From Paracoccaceae bacterium (GTDB taxonomy: Bacteria > Pseudomonadota > Alphaproteobacteria > Rhodobacterales > Rhodobacteraceae): 64,000 nt of DNA. The stretch is taken from contig JAHRYM010000001.1 in NCBI GenBank assembly GCA_020622085.1, positions 805,117-869,116 on the forward strand, written 5' to 3'. Positions 8,565-18,711 of the stretch are shown here, one piece after another; positions within the stretch are counted from its first letter, which is position 1, and every line of letters begins with the position of its first letter. The translations under genes and the position numbers were made by a program. The notes under the pieces are model-generated. The model had not been told where the DNA came from. It was given only the letters and a program-made list of their open reading frames with translations, and made no database searches.

Positions 8565-11125
8565 TTGGTGGATGGTGCCTGTTCTGGTCCTTCGCCGGCC
8601 AGTTCGGCCGCGCGCATCTGTGCCTTTCTGTAGCCCGGGTATGCCTTTAGCAGACCGGTCGCCTCGGCTGCAACCAGCCTGCGGCTGTGGCGTCCGGGGC
8701 GGACCATGCGTCGGACCAGCCAGCCGCCGATCCAGTCGCGCAGGGCAAAGGACAGGATGGCGGCGCGCGGCACGGTCCGGTTGCGCGCGGAAGTCAGCAG
8801 ATAGGCCCCGAAGCCGCTGCCGTTGTCGGCCAGTTGCCGGTGCAGGCCGCCCACATCGGCGCGGTGTTCGTGCCAGACGAAGGCTGCCGGCTGATAGGCA
8901 AGCGTTGCCCCCCGTGCCACGGCCCGGTGGAACATCTCTATATCGCCGCCGCCCCGGGTGGCGGTGCCCACGTCGAGCGCGGGGTCGAAGTTCCCCACCC
9001 GCGCGATGGTCGCCCGGCGGAACGCCATGTTTGCGCCCACGCCGCAGCCACTTGCCCAAAGAATCTCGCGCGGGCCGGTCGCGTTGCCCGGGCGCAGGAA
9101 GGGATCAAAGCCCTTGCCCATTCCGCCGTAGACATCCTCGAAATAGATGCGCGCCGGGGTGTCGAGTTTCATCGGCACGACAAGACCGGTCACAAGCCCC
9201 ACCAGCGGGTCGTCGAATGTCTCGGCAAGCGCCGTCAGCCAGTGCCGGTCAACCTCGGTATCATCGTCGGTGAAGGCGATGATGTCATGGGCGGCCTCTG
9301 CCAGCCCGCGGTTGCGCGCCCAGTCAAGACCGGGGCGCGTCTCGCAGACATGATCAATGCCGGGAAGGCTGGCGACCAGTGTCCGGGTGGCGTCCGATGT
9401 GGGGGCGTTGTCGACGACAAGGATCTGGCGGTCGGGGTAGTCAAGCGCGGCAAGCGCCGCAAGGCAGCGGGCCAGCGTTTCGGTGCGGTCACGGGTGCAG
9501 ACCACCACCGTGATCGGCGGCCGGGGCATCTGCCTGCCGGCCGGCGCAGGGGCAGGGCGAAGGGCGCGCGTGCAAAGGGCCGGATCGCGCAGGACGTGAT
9601 CCCGGACCGTAGCCCAGAACTGCGACGGCTGCGGCGGGGAAAGCAGCGTGATCCAGCCCAGGGGCAGCCGGTCGCGCCGCACAAGAATCCGCAACGGATA
9701 ACCGCTTGTGGTTTCCCGGGGCGTGAGCGACCAGCCCTCGATATCAAGTTCGGCAAGGGAATGCGTGTCGGCAGCAGTGCTCTGTCCAACCCCGTCGATC
9801 CAGTCCGGGTGATCTGCCGGCAAGGGGGCCAGATCTGCGGCCAGCAGCCGGGCAGCGGCCCAGCGGTCAAGGCTTTGCCGGAGTGCTGCATCAAGATGGC
9901 GCCCTGCAATGGGTTCGGCGCCGGGAAGGGCGGGCAGTTCCGCGACCGGCTTGCCGCCACAGGTCAGGCGCAAGCCCTGCGGGCCTTCCGATTCGACCTT
10001 GCTGCGCAGGGCGTCGAGATCGCCCAGCAGGTCGGCTTCGATGACGGGCGGCGCAGGGGTCACCGCGCGGGCGGCGGCGGCAAGGCCGTCATAGGCCGCC
10101 GGGCTGCCCGCCTCGGTGGCGACGCCCGCGTGATATGCGAAGGCCCGCAGATAACCACCCAGAAGCAGCCAGCGGTTGCGCATGCCAAGGACGCGCAGGG
10201 CGGGAAGGGCAGCGCCCAGGGTCCGTGACAGCGCCTGCCCGGCCCAGGGCGCGCGGAAGGTCAGCAGCCGCAGCACCCGGGCCCCGGTCGCGGGAAAGGC
10301 CATGCCCGCCGACTTCATGTCGAAGAACATCGCGGGGTGCTTGCGGGCGATCTGGATATCAGCGCGACCTTCGGCGCGGGCGCGTGCCAGATTGCGCTCG
10401 GGTGTGCTGGCATCATGGTGCAGCGCACGCGCATCGGCAGAATATCGCAGCGGCGCCCCCGACAGCACAAGCCTGTAGCCCAGTTCGAAGTCCTCGCGGC
10501 ACAGCAGGGCTTCGTCAAAACCGCCCAGGGCGAGGAATTCCGCGCGCGGGACCGAAAGGTTGCCGCTCATCACGTCGCGGTAGCTGAACCGGTGGCCCGG
10601 GTCGGCCATGGCCCGGAACTGTTCGTGCCACCAGTCGGCAAGTGCGTCGCCGAACCAGCCGCCCGCGCCGATCACGGGGGCCGATTGCCCGACGACGACG
10701 GAGCGCGGATCGGCGCCTGCCGCCCGCAGATGCCCGGCCAGAAAGCCAGGGTCGGCCAGCATGTCGTCATCCAGAAAGACGATGCGTTCGCCGCGCGCGG
10801 CCCGCGCGCCTGTGTTTCGGGCACCCGCCGCCCCCCGTGTTTCGGGCACGAGCGCGCGGAAGGCAAAGGGCCATGTGCGGGATTTCAACGCGCCCGCAGT
10901 GCCGTCTGTCACGGCGTCCAGAACGGTGATCACCTCGAAGCGATCAGGCGCCAGGCTTTGTACCGCAAGCGATTCGAGCGTGCGCAGCAACGATGCGCAG
11001 CGGTTGTGCGTGGGAATGACGACGCTGATCTCGGGAAGGGTTTCAAGCATGGCAGGTTCAGACATGGCAGGTTCAGACATGGCAGGTTCAGACATGGCGG
11101 GATCGGACATGGCGGGATCAGACAT
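8561..11125 (-). CDS. tandem-domain glycosyltransferase (two GT2 domains with an intervening domain)
   Basis: GT2 motifs twice: ISVVIPTHNRCASLLRTLES...VFLDDDMLAD and ITVVVCTRDRTETLARCLA...IAFTDDDTEVD. N-terminus is a pentapeptide repeat MS(D/E)PA. Confidence 0.85.
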   Translation of the reverse strand: MSDPAMSDPAMSEPAMSEPAMSEPAMLETLPEISVVIPTHNRCASLLRTLESLAVQSLAPDRFEVITVLDAVTDGTAGALKSRTWPFAFRALVPETRGAAGARNTGARAARGERIVFLDDDMLADPGFLAGHLRAAGADPRSVVVGQSAPVIGAGGWFGDALADWWHEQFRAMADPGHRFSYRDVMSGNLSVPRAEFLALGGFDEALLCREDFELGYRLVLSGAPLRYSADARALHHDASTPERNLARARAEGRADIQIARKHPAMFFDMKSAGMAFPATGARVLRLLTFRAPWAGQALSRTLGAALPALRVLGMRNRWLLLGGYLRAFAYHAGVATEAGSPAAYDGLAAAARAVTPAPPVIEADLLGDLDALRSKVESEGPQGLRLTCGGKPVAELPALPGAEPIAGRHLDAALRQSLDRWAAARLLAADLAPLPADHPDWIDGVGQSTAADTHSLAELDIEGWSLTPRETTSGYPLRILVRRDRLPLGWITLLSPPQPSQFWATVRDHVLRDPALCTRALRPAPAPAGRQMPRPPITVVVCTRDRTETLARCLAALAALDYPDRQILVVDNAPTSDATRTLVASLPGIDHVCETRPGLDWARNRGLAEAAHDIIAFTDDDTEVDRHWLTALAETFDDPLVGLVTGLVVPMKLDTPARIYFEDVYGGMGKGFDPFLRPGNATGPREILWASGCGVGANMAFRRATIARVGNFDPALDVGTATRGGGDIEMFHRAVARGATLAYQPAAFVWHEHRADVGGLHRQLADNGSGFGAYLLTSARNRTVPRAAILSFALRDWIGGWLVRRMVRPGRHSRRLVAAEATGLLKAYPGYRKAQMRAAELAGEGPEQAPSTK
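11048..11125 (-). repeat. 15-bp in-frame tandem repeat at the 5' end of the tandem GT gene, each unit beginning with ATG
   Basis: ATGs on the minus strand at 11125, 11110, 11095, 11080, 11065, 11050; encodes (MSDPA)2(MSEPA)3M. Confidence 0.95.
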
Positions 11126-12296
11126 GACCGGACCTGCGTGCCAGCCGGCGTGCGCGCAGATATGCGCCCGGCCCCTTCAGGCAGCCCCGGAACTCTGCCC
11201 AGACCACGTCCCGCGGATGCGCGGGCGAGGGCCGCAGCCATGAGCGGATCAGCGTGGGAAACTGGTCATGGACGAACCAGCCGGCCGCCTGGCGGAAGAC
11301 GCCCCATTCGCCTTCCGTAAGGAAGCTGCGGGTCCAGGCGGCATAGACGCCGACACCATAGCCATGCACCGCCGCGCGCAGCTCTTCACGGGTGCGGCGA
11401 TGGCGGTGCGAGTTCAGCGCCGCCGGTTCATAGACGATCCGGTGGCCCGCCCGCAGGATCCGCGTGAAAAATTCGTGGTCGCCGCCCGACTGGGTGGCGG
11501 TTCCTGCATCGAGCGCCGGATCGAAGGGACCGATTTCCGCCATGACCCCGGTCCGGATCGCCATGTTCGCCCCGGCGCCGATCTGCCCGGTCGCCAAAGG
11601 GTGTGTCCACGGCTTCTGGAACGCCCGCCCCCGAAACCCGCGCTTGGAAAAACCGGCAAGCGCCTCGAAGTCTTCCTGGGCGTCGTTTTCCAGTTCATAG
11701 GGCATGGTCAGGCCAGTGACGGCCATCACCTCGTCATCTGCGAACCGCCGCAGGATCGCCTTCAGCCAGAACCGGTCCGCCACCGCATCATCGTCGATGA
11801 AGGCAACGATGTCGGTGCCCGCTTCGCGCAGGGCTCGGTTGCGGGCGTTGTTGAGGCCCTTGTTCGGCTCCTTGATGTAGCGCACCCCGGGAAATGCGGC
11901 GGCAACCTCGCGGGTTGCATCGGTCGCGGGGCAATTGTCGATGACAAGGATCCCGGCGCCGGTGAATTCCATCCGCGTCAGCGCGTCGAGCGCCCGCCGA
12001 AGGTCGTCGGGCCGTTCGCGCGTGCAGATGGCGGCAGTGATCGTCAGGTCGGGAAGCGGCGCGGGTGCAAAAACCGCCGCCTCGACGGAAGTCGCAGCCG
12101 CCAGTTCCAGCGTCTGCCGGTCGATCGCCCGGGAAAGCCGCGAACCAGCGACCTGGCCATCGGTGACCGGCACGGTGGCCTGACCCACAGGCCGTTCCCC
12201 CACGCGCAAGAGAAAGAGCGCGCGGTCATAACCCTCAAATCCGTCGCGGTCCCGGCCTGCATCTTCAAGGGGGATATCAAGAATCTTGGTTGCCAT
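11118..12296 (-). CDS. glycosyltransferase family 2
   Basis: LTITAAICTRERPDDLRRALDALTRMEF...VAFIDDDAVADRFWLKAI; start proposed at MATKILDIPLED. Confidence 0.85.
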   Translation of the reverse strand: MATKILDIPLEDAGRDRDGFEGYDRALFLLRVGERPVGQATVPVTDGQVAGSRLSRAIDRQTLELAAATSVEAAVFAPAPLPDLTITAAICTRERPDDLRRALDALTRMEFTGAGILVIDNCPATDATREVAAAFPGVRYIKEPNKGLNNARNRALREAGTDIVAFIDDDAVADRFWLKAILRRFADDEVMAVTGLTMPYELENDAQEDFEALAGFSKRGFRGRAFQKPWTHPLATGQIGAGANMAIRTGVMAEIGPFDPALDAGTATQSGGDHEFFTRILRAGHRIVYEPAALNSHRHRRTREELRAAVHGYGVGVYAAWTRSFLTEGEWGVFRQAAGWFVHDQFPTLIRSWLRPSPAHPRDVVWAEFRGCLKGPGAYLRARRLARRSGHV

Positions 12297-12399
12297 TGCG
12301 GTCCCTTGTTCCAGCGCAAAGCTGCGGTCGCCCGGGGATGGCCGGCCCCGGGATGGTGCGGATCCGCAAAGGCCCGCCACCGCCCGAGGCGCGCGCCGA

Positions 12400-13332
12400 T
12401 CAGCCCGCCGTGGTTTCGGCCGCTTCGCGCGGCATCTCGACCGGATCCAGCGGCCGGCCCCGCGCAACCATGATGTCCCGAAGCCGTCGCAGTCCTTCAT
12501 CCAGCCCGATTTCGGCATGCCAGCCCAGCACTTCGGCGGCGCGTGCCGGATCCCCCTGGAAGCCGGCGACATCGAAGCTGCGCGACGGCAAGACCTTCAA
12601 TTCCGACGCTGATTGCGCCGTGGCGATCGCGGCCCGGGCCAGTTCGCCCAAGGTGGTCCGGATGCCGGTGGCCAGATGCAGCGGCGGAGTTTCGATCCCC
12701 CCCTGCAGCCGCTCGATCACCATCATCAGGCCACGGACGCAATCATCCACATGGACGAAGTCGAAAAAGTGGTTCTCGCCGGAAATCCGCAGTTTCTCGC
12801 CCCGCACTGCCCGGCCAAGAAGCGAAGGCACGGCACGGTCGGGGTGGTCGTTCGCGGTGCCATAGACGTTCGAAAGGCGCACGATGGCGGTGCGCAATCC
12901 GTCTGCCGCCGCAGCAAGCACGAGTTTCTCGCCCTCGGCCTTGGAACGCCCGTAGGTGTTGAGCGGTGCCATGGCCGCGTCTTCCCGGACGGGGAAGGCC
13001 GCCGGATCACCGTAGATCTCGCGCGAGCTTGCGAACAGCACCCAGGGCCGCTTCGGCTCCATGGCTGCCGCATCCAGGATCACGGCGGTGCCGGTGATGT
13101 TGATGTCGTCGCAAAGGGCGGGGTCGGTTTCCCCCCAGGCCACCCGCGAAATCGCTGCCAGATGCACGACGCCATCGCATCCCGCAATCGCCCTGCGCAC
13201 CGCTTTCCTGTCGCGGATATCATGGCCGTCCTTGCGGATGTCGAACTCGACCACATCAATGCCTGCCTGACGCAATCGGTCCAGCATGGAGGCCCCGACC
13301 AGACCCAGGCTTCCGGTAATCAACAAACGCAA
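12400..13332 (-). CDS. NAD-dependent epimerase/dehydratase
   Basis: LLITGSLGLVGASMLDRL (Rossmann), YGRSKAEGEKLV active-site YxxxK; start uncertain (TTG). Confidence 0.85.
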   Translation of the reverse strand: MRLLITGSLGLVGASMLDRLRQAGIDVVEFDIRKDGHDIRDRKAVRRAIAGCDGVVHLAAISRVAWGETDPALCDDINITGTAVILDAAAMEPKRPWVLFASSREIYGDPAAFPVREDAAMAPLNTYGRSKAEGEKLVLAAAADGLRTAIVRLSNVYGTANDHPDRAVPSLLGRAVRGEKLRISGENHFFDFVHVDDCVRGLMMVIERLQGGIETPPLHLATGIRTTLGELARAAIATAQSASELKVLPSRSFDVAGFQGDPARAAEVLGWHAEIGLDEGLRRLRDIMVARGRPLDPVEMPREAAETTAG

Positions 13333-13593
13333 CGCTTTAATCCTGTCCTTGCGCGGCCATGCCCCTGAGACCACGATGGGTAGACAAACCCATCGTCCCG
13401 GCGCGAATCCGGGTGGAATCAGCAACAACGGCGAGCGCACACCACACCCGATCCTGCGCTCGTCCATACTCTTGCTGCAACGCAGTGAAAACCGATATTC
13501 GCATTCCTGCGGGATTTCCCGGAACGCCGGAAGGAATCCGCAACAATCACCAGCAATGCGCCAAAGCGTCGCCCGCGCGTGGAATTTCGTGGT

Positions 13594-14517
13594 TCAGAAC
13601 CACTGGCCGGGTTCCATCAGGCCCAGATCCATCAACTGCCGCGACGACCAGTCGCAACGCACCGACTGGCTCCAGTCGAAGCGAAAGCTGTCCTGCCGGC
13701 TGGCGGGATTGCTCCGCAGGGCTTTGGCCGCGCGCAAGGACAGGACGCAGGCGGTCAGGTTGTGATGCCAGGGACAGGCGAAGGTATTGTATTCGGCGAC
13801 CGAGAACCGCCGGTCGGGCAGGAAGCGCAAGCCGCGCTGCGTGCGAAACAGCGCGATCCGGTCGATCCGCCGCCTTTCCGCCTCGACATGATGATCGAAC
13901 CGCCAGCGCAAGCCGCCATGGATCTCGACCTGCCGCTCCAGTGGCTGGCCGTCCGGGCCCGGCCGCGGCAGGCTGTAGTAGCCGGCGCCATCAATCCAGG
14001 CGTTCGACCGGTCCAGCCGATTTGTCGAAGCGCCGGACGCGGCGGGGTACAGGTCGACCACGCAGGCGAACATGGCATCGCGGCGTTCTTCCGCGTGAAA
14101 GGCCAGCATCTCGCCCAGGGTCCGGGTTTCGCAGAATGGGTAGAAGAGGTATTCGGCGTTGAAACCGTAATAAACCCATGTGTCGGCGGGCAGGGCTTCG
14201 ATCAGGGCATTGACAGCGGCAGCTACGGCGCCCGTCTCGCGCGGGTCATGGCGCACCGCGATCACCCCCGCCTGATCTCCACCCGCGAGGTCCGCACAAT
14301 CGACCTGATCATCGGGCAGGCAAAGCACCACCTTGCGAAACCCCGCCCGCAAGTGGTGGTCGATGGTCGAGCCAATCTCGACATCGTCCTCGATGAACAG
14401 CAGCGCAACCGGCCCCGTCCAGAAGCCGGCCTGCGCCAGGGCAGCCGACAGCCGCGGGATGCGGGCCGCGGATGCCGGATCGGCGGCAGCGGGGGGCACG
14501 GAGGACGATTGGTTCAT
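13594..14517 (-). CDS. putative glycosyltransferase-like protein of unknown specificity
   Basis: Long ORF, coding context in polysaccharide cluster; [33 protein letters not shown] resembles the start of a GT-A-type domain, weak assignment. Confidence 0.5.
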   Translation of the reverse strand: MNQSSSVPPAAADPASAARIPRLSAALAQAGFWTGPVALLFIEDDVEIGSTIDHHLRAGFRKVVLCLPDDQVDCADLAGGDQAGVIAVRHDPRETGAVAAAVNALIEALPADTWVYYGFNAEYLFYPFCETRTLGEMLAFHAEERRDAMFACVVDLYPAASGASTNRLDRSNAWIDGAGYYSLPRPGPDGQPLERQVEIHGGLRWRFDHHVEAERRRIDRIALFRTQRGLRFLPDRRFSVAEYNTFACPWHHNLTACVLSLRAAKALRSNPASRQDSFRFDWSQSVRCDWSSRQLMDLGLMEPGQWF

Positions 14518-14684
14518 GGCGCCTCGCAGGTTCGACCGTGCCGGCCCGCTTGGCAAGACCGGATCGCAGGGCGCGCGCGTGCGGTCTTTGCATCATCGCG
14601 GCTTCTGCTGTAAAGAGCGGCATTTCCCGCACCCACCCGCGCCGGACCAAGGCCTTCTGCGCGCGTCCAGACAAAGGCCCCGCC

Positions 14685-16007
14685 ATGACGTCCGCGCCGA
14701 AGAAGCTCTACATCAAGACCTACGGCTGCCAGATGAACGTCTACGACAGCGAACGCATGGCCGAGGCACTGGGCGCCGAAGGCTACGTTCCGACCGACCG
14801 GGCCGAGGATGCGGACATGGTGCTGCTCAACACCTGCCATATCCGCGAGAAAGCATCGGAAAAGCTCTACTCCGACCTTGGCCGCCTGCGCGCGATCAAG
14901 ACCGACAACCCCGACCTGAAGATCGGCGTCGCCGGCTGCGTCGCGCAGGCGGAAGGCGAAGAGATCCTGCGCCGGATGCCGCTGGTCGATCTGGTGGTCG
15001 GCCCGCAAAGCTACCACCGCCTGCCCGCGATGGCGAAGGCGGCCGCGGAAGGAAAGAAAACCGTCGACACCGATTTCCCGCCCGAAGACAAGTTCGACCA
15101 CCTGCCGGAACGCCCCGCCACCGGCCGCCCCACGGCCTTCCTCACCGTGCAGGAAGGCTGCGACAAGTTCTGCGCCTTCTGCGTGGTGCCCTATACCCGC
15201 GGCTCGGAGGTCAGCCGGCCCGCCACCCGCATCCTCGACGAGGCGCGCAAGCTCGTCGACCGGGGGGTGCGGGAAATCACGCTCCTGGGCCAGAACGTCA
15301 ACGGCTACCACGGCGCGGGCCCGGACGGCGACTGGGGCCTTGGGCGTCTGGTCCGGGAACTGGCGCGGATCGAGGGGCTCGCCCGCATCCGCTACACGAC
15401 CTCGCATCCCAACGACATGACCGACGACCTGATCGCCGCCCATGCCGAGGAACCAAAGCTCATGCCCTACCTGCACCTTCCGGTGCAGTCGGGATCGGAC
15501 AGGATCCTCAAGGCCATGAACCGTCGCCACACGGCGGATGCCTACCTGCGCCTGATAGAGCGCATCCGCGCCGCGCGGCCCGACATGATGATGTCGGGCG
15601 ATTTCATCGTCGGCTTCCCCGGCGAAACCGATGCCGATTTCCGCGCCACCATGGACCTGATTGCCACGGTCAACTACGGCATGGCCTATTCCTTCAAATA
15701 CTCGGCCCGCCCCGGAACCCCCGCCGCCGATCGCAGCCCCGTCGATCCCGGTCTCGCCGACGCCCGCCTGCAAGAGCTTCAGGCGCTCATTACGCGTCAG
15801 CAGCAGGCCGCGCAGGAGGGCATGGTGGGGCGCGAGGTCTCGGTCCTGTTCGAAAAGCCCGGCCGCCTGCCCGGACAGATGGGCGGCAAATCCGACTACC
15901 TCCACGCCGTCCACGTCGAGGCCCCCGATGCCCGCCCCGGCCAGATCGCCCGCGTCCGCATCACCTCCGCCGCGTCGAACTCGCTGGCCGGAACGCTTCT
16001 CGACTGA
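14685..16007 (+). CDS. miaB: tRNA-2-methylthio-N6-dimethylallyladenosine synthase MiaB
   Basis: [21 protein letters not shown]; radical SAM motif [16 protein letters not shown]-terminal TRAM. Confidence 0.95.
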   Translation: MTSAPKKLYIKTYGCQMNVYDSERMAEALGAEGYVPTDRAEDADMVLLNTCHIREKASEKLYSDLGRLRAIKTDNPDLKIGVAGCVAQAEGEEILRRMPLVDLVVGPQSYHRLPAMAKAAAEGKKTVDTDFPPEDKFDHLPERPATGRPTAFLTVQEGCDKFCAFCVVPYTRGSEVSRPATRILDEARKLVDRGVREITLLGQNVNGYHGAGPDGDWGLGRLVRELARIEGLARIRYTTSHPNDMTDDLIAAHAEEPKLMPYLHLPVQSGSDRILKAMNRRHTADAYLRLIERIRAARPDMMMSGDFIVGFPGETDADFRATMDLIATVNYGMAYSFKYSARPGTPAADRSPVDPGLADARLQELQALITRQQQAAQEGMVGREVSVLFEKPGRLPGQMGGKSDYLHAVHVEAPDARPGQIARVRITSAASNSLAGTLLD

Positions 16008-16042
16008 TCCTTCCGTTCATCTTGGCCAGAAATATCCTCGGG

Positions 16043-16136
16043 GGGCCCGGGGGGCAGACAGCCCCCCGCTTCCAACATCGCGGGCAGACAGCCCCCCGCT
16101 TCCGACATCGCGGGCAGACAGCCCCCCGGCCTTACG
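16043..16136. repeat. 30-bp tandem repeat (about 3 units) between convergent miaB and hpt; GC hairpin in first unit
   Basis: GGGCAGACAGCCCCCCGCTTCC(A/G)ACATCG units at 16051, 16081, 16111; GGGGGGC-AGACA-GCCCCCC inverted repeat at the first copy. Confidence 0.9.
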
Positions 16137-16677
16137 CCGGGTCGGTGAACCGCACTTTGCCGATATAGGGCAGGTTCCGGTTCCGCTGCGCAAAGTCGAT
16201 GCCATATCCCACCACGAATTCGTCCGGGATCACGAAGCCGGTCCAGTCCGCCTTGACCTCGACCTCGCGGCGCGTGGGCTTGTCCAGAAGCGCGCAGGTC
16301 ATCAACCGCCGCGGCTCGCGCGATTTCAACAGCCGCAGGACGTGGCTCAGGGTAAATCCCGTGTCGACGATATCCTCGACCACCAGCACATCTCGGCCCG
16401 CGATCTCGCCCCGCAGATCCTTCAGGATCCGCACCTCGCGGCTGGAGACGGTCGCGCTGCCGTAAGACGAGGCCTCCAGGAAATCGACCTCGACCGGCAG
16501 GTCGATTTCCCGCACCAGATCGGCGATGAAGATGAAGGAACCGCGCAACAGCCCGACGACGATCAGCCGGTCCGTCCCGGCGTAGGTGGCGGTGATCTCG
16601 CGCGCGAGCGCCTCGACGCGTGCGGCGATTTCCTTGGCCGAAATCATCTTGTCGATCACATAGGCGCGGTCGGGCAT
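16132..16677 (-). CDS. hpt: hypoxanthine phosphoribosyltransferase
   Basis: [27 protein letters not shown]-binding motif; [21 protein letters not shown]. Confidence 0.92.
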   Translation of the reverse strand: MPDRAYVIDKMISAKEIAARVEALAREITATYAGTDRLIVVGLLRGSFIFIADLVREIDLPVEVDFLEASSYGSATVSSREVRILKDLRGEIAGRDVLVVEDIVDTGFTLSHVLRLLKSREPRRLMTCALLDKPTRREVEVKADWTGFVIPDEFVVGYGIDFAQRNRNLPYIGKVRFTDPA

Positions 16678-16744
16678 CGCTGGTCCCCTTGCAAATTGGC
16701 GTCTCCCGTATGACATGGGGCGGGCTGGACACCAAGGGGCTCGC

Positions 16745-17203
16745 ATGACCACCCATTCCGATCGCCGCACCCTTCCTTACCGGGCCGATCAGATGTTCGA
16801 CCTTGTGGCCGATGTGGCGCGCTACCCCGAATTCCTGCCCTGGACGGCGGCGGCGCGCATCCGGTCGCGGGTGCCGCTACCCGACGCCAGGGGCGAGGTG
16901 ATGGAGGCGGACCTGGTGATTTCCTTCAAGGTGTTCCGCGAACGCTTCGGAAGCCGGGTGACGCTCCTGCCCGGCGAAGGCCGCATCCTGACCGAATACA
17001 TCGACGGCCCCTTCAAGCACCTGCGTTCGGAATGGACATTCGCCGAGCGGCCCGAAGGCGGCTGCGAGGTCGGCTTTTCGGTCGATTTCGAATTCCGCAA
17101 TGCCATCCTGCAAGGCGTGATCGGCGTTGTCTTCACCGAAGCCATGCGGCGGATCGTCGGCGCCTTCGAGGTCCGCGCGAAGCAACTCTACGGCACCGCC
17201 TGA
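16745..17203 (+). CDS. RatA/COQ10-type START-like domain protein
   Basis: [28 protein letters not shown]... typical coenzyme Q-binding COQ10/RatA family. Confidence 0.88.
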   Translation: MTTHSDRRTLPYRADQMFDLVADVARYPEFLPWTAAARIRSRVPLPDARGEVMEADLVISFKVFRERFGSRVTLLPGEGRILTEYIDGPFKHLRSEWTFAERPEGGCEVGFSVDFEFRNAILQGVIGVVFTEAMRRIVGAFEVRAKQLYGTA

Positions 17204-17292
17204 CGGATCCGGGACGAGGTTCTGGTATTTTGCCGCATTCGCCGCTAAAGGGCGTGGCTCAGACGGGCGCGGGGCCTGTCGGCGGGACGGCG

Positions 17293-17664
17293 ATGTTTTA
17301 CACCCTTCTACAGGTTGCCCTTGGCGGCGCGCTTGGATCTTCGGCGCGGTTCCTTGTCAATATCGGCGCGGGTAGGATGCTGGGCTTCGGCTTTCCCTGG
17401 GGCACGCTGATCGTGAACATCGCGGGCTCTTTCATCATGGGGGTGCTGATGGTGTTTCTGCTGGAACGCGGCGCGCGGTCGGTGCCGTTCTTCATGTCCG
17501 GGATACTTGGCGGCTTCACCACCTTCTCGGCCTTCTCGCTCGATGCCGTGACGCTTTACCAGCGCGGGCAGGCCGGGCTGGCCGGTGCCTATGTCGCGGG
17601 GTCGGTCGTTCTGGCGCTGGCGGCTCTTGCATCGGGCATGGCTCTGGCACGGAGCTTCGCATGA
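17293..17664 (+). CDS. crcB: fluoride efflux transporter CrcB
   Basis: GGALGSSARFLVN, FPWGTLIVNIAGSFIMG, GGFTTFSAFSLD motifs. Confidence 0.93.
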   Translation: MFYTLLQVALGGALGSSARFLVNIGAGRMLGFGFPWGTLIVNIAGSFIMGVLMVFLLERGARSVPFFMSGILGGFTTFSAFSLDAVTLYQRGQAGLAGAYVAGSVVLALAALASGMALARSFA

Positions 17665-18707
17665 GCGGCGTTCGCATCCTGACCGTGGGCGAGGCCGAGG
17701 GCGAAAGCCGCCTCGACCGCTTCCTGAAGAAACGCTTTCCGGAAATGACGCAAGGCGCGGTGGAAAAGCTGTGCCGCACCGGGCAGATCCGCGTCGACGG
17801 GGGCCGTGTGAAGGCCTCGGACCGGGTCGGTCCGGGGATGCAGGTGCGGGTGCCGCCGCTGCCGAAGGAAGCCGCCCCCCGACCGGCGCGCGAACCCGAG
17901 GCGGCAAGCGACGCCGATACCCGCATGATCCAGACGGCGGTGCTGTGGAAGGATGAACACATCATCGCGCTGAACAAGCCGCCGGGGCTGCCCTCGCAGG
18001 GCGGCTCGGGGCAGGGGAACCGCCATGTCGATGGCCTGACCCGGGCGCTGATGTTCGGCTACAAGGATCGCCCGAAACTGGTCCACCGGCTGGACAAGGA
18101 TACCTCGGGCGTCCTGCTGCTGGCCCGCACCGACCGGATCGCGCGGGCGCTGTCCGAGGCGTTCCGGTCGCGCACCACGCGCAAGATCTACTGGGCCGTG
18201 GTCGCGGGCGTGCCGAGCCCGAAGATGGGCACGATCCGCTACGGCCTCGTGAAGGCGCCGGGCCGGGGTGGGGGCGGCGAGGGCGAGAAGATGATCGCGA
18301 TCCATCCGTCGAAGGTCGACAGCACCGAAGGCGCCAAGCGCGCGACCACCGATTACGCGGTGCTGGACGCGCTGGGCAGCCGCGCGGCCTGGGTGGCGAT
18401 GGTTCCGGTCACGGGGCGCACGCACCAGTTGCGCGCCCATATGGCGGAACTGGGCCATCCGATCATCGGCGACGGCAAATACGGCGGTTCGGGCCAGGAA
18501 AACCTAGGCGACGGCTGGGGCGCGCAACTGGGCGGCGACATCAGCCGCAAGCTGCACCTGCACGCCCGCTCGATCAGCTTCGACCACCCGATCACCGGCA
18601 AGCGCATCACCCTGACGGCACCCTTGCCCGACCACATGGCCCGCACCTGGAAGACCTTCGGCTGGTTGGAAGACGACGTGCCCGCCGATCCCTTCGTCGA
18701 GGAGTAA
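17661..18707 (+). CDS. RluA family pseudouridine synthase
   Basis: S4-like N-terminus; VHRLDKDTSGVLLLAR catalytic motif; GRTHQLRAHMAELGHPIIGDGKYG. Confidence 0.92.
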   Translation: MSGVRILTVGEAEGESRLDRFLKKRFPEMTQGAVEKLCRTGQIRVDGGRVKASDRVGPGMQVRVPPLPKEAAPRPAREPEAASDADTRMIQTAVLWKDEHIIALNKPPGLPSQGGSGQGNRHVDGLTRALMFGYKDRPKLVHRLDKDTSGVLLLARTDRIARALSEAFRSRTTRKIYWAVVAGVPSPKMGTIRYGLVKAPGRGGGGEGEKMIAIHPSKVDSTEGAKRATTDYAVLDALGSRAAWVAMVPVTGRTHQLRAHMAELGHPIIGDGKYGGSGQENLGDGWGAQLGGDISRKLHLHARSISFDHPITGKRITLTAPLPDHMARTWKTFGWLEDDVPADPFVEE

Positions 18708-18711
18708 GGCA

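Noticed and set aside
8565-9059. N-terminal half of the 424-aa minus-strand ORF containing Wzm
   Set aside because: Overlaps the tandem GT gene in another frame; the Wzm homology begins at MTPTRKRSLRHIADV (8564).
16051-16136. 30-bp direct repeats as a CRISPR array
   Set aside because: Units are immediately adjacent with no unique spacers and no cas genes nearby; simple tandem repeat.
17204-17292. Fluoride riboswitch upstream of crcB
   Set aside because: The 89-bp gap does not show the conserved crcB-motif pseudoknot sequences that I could recognise; would need cmsearch to exclude.
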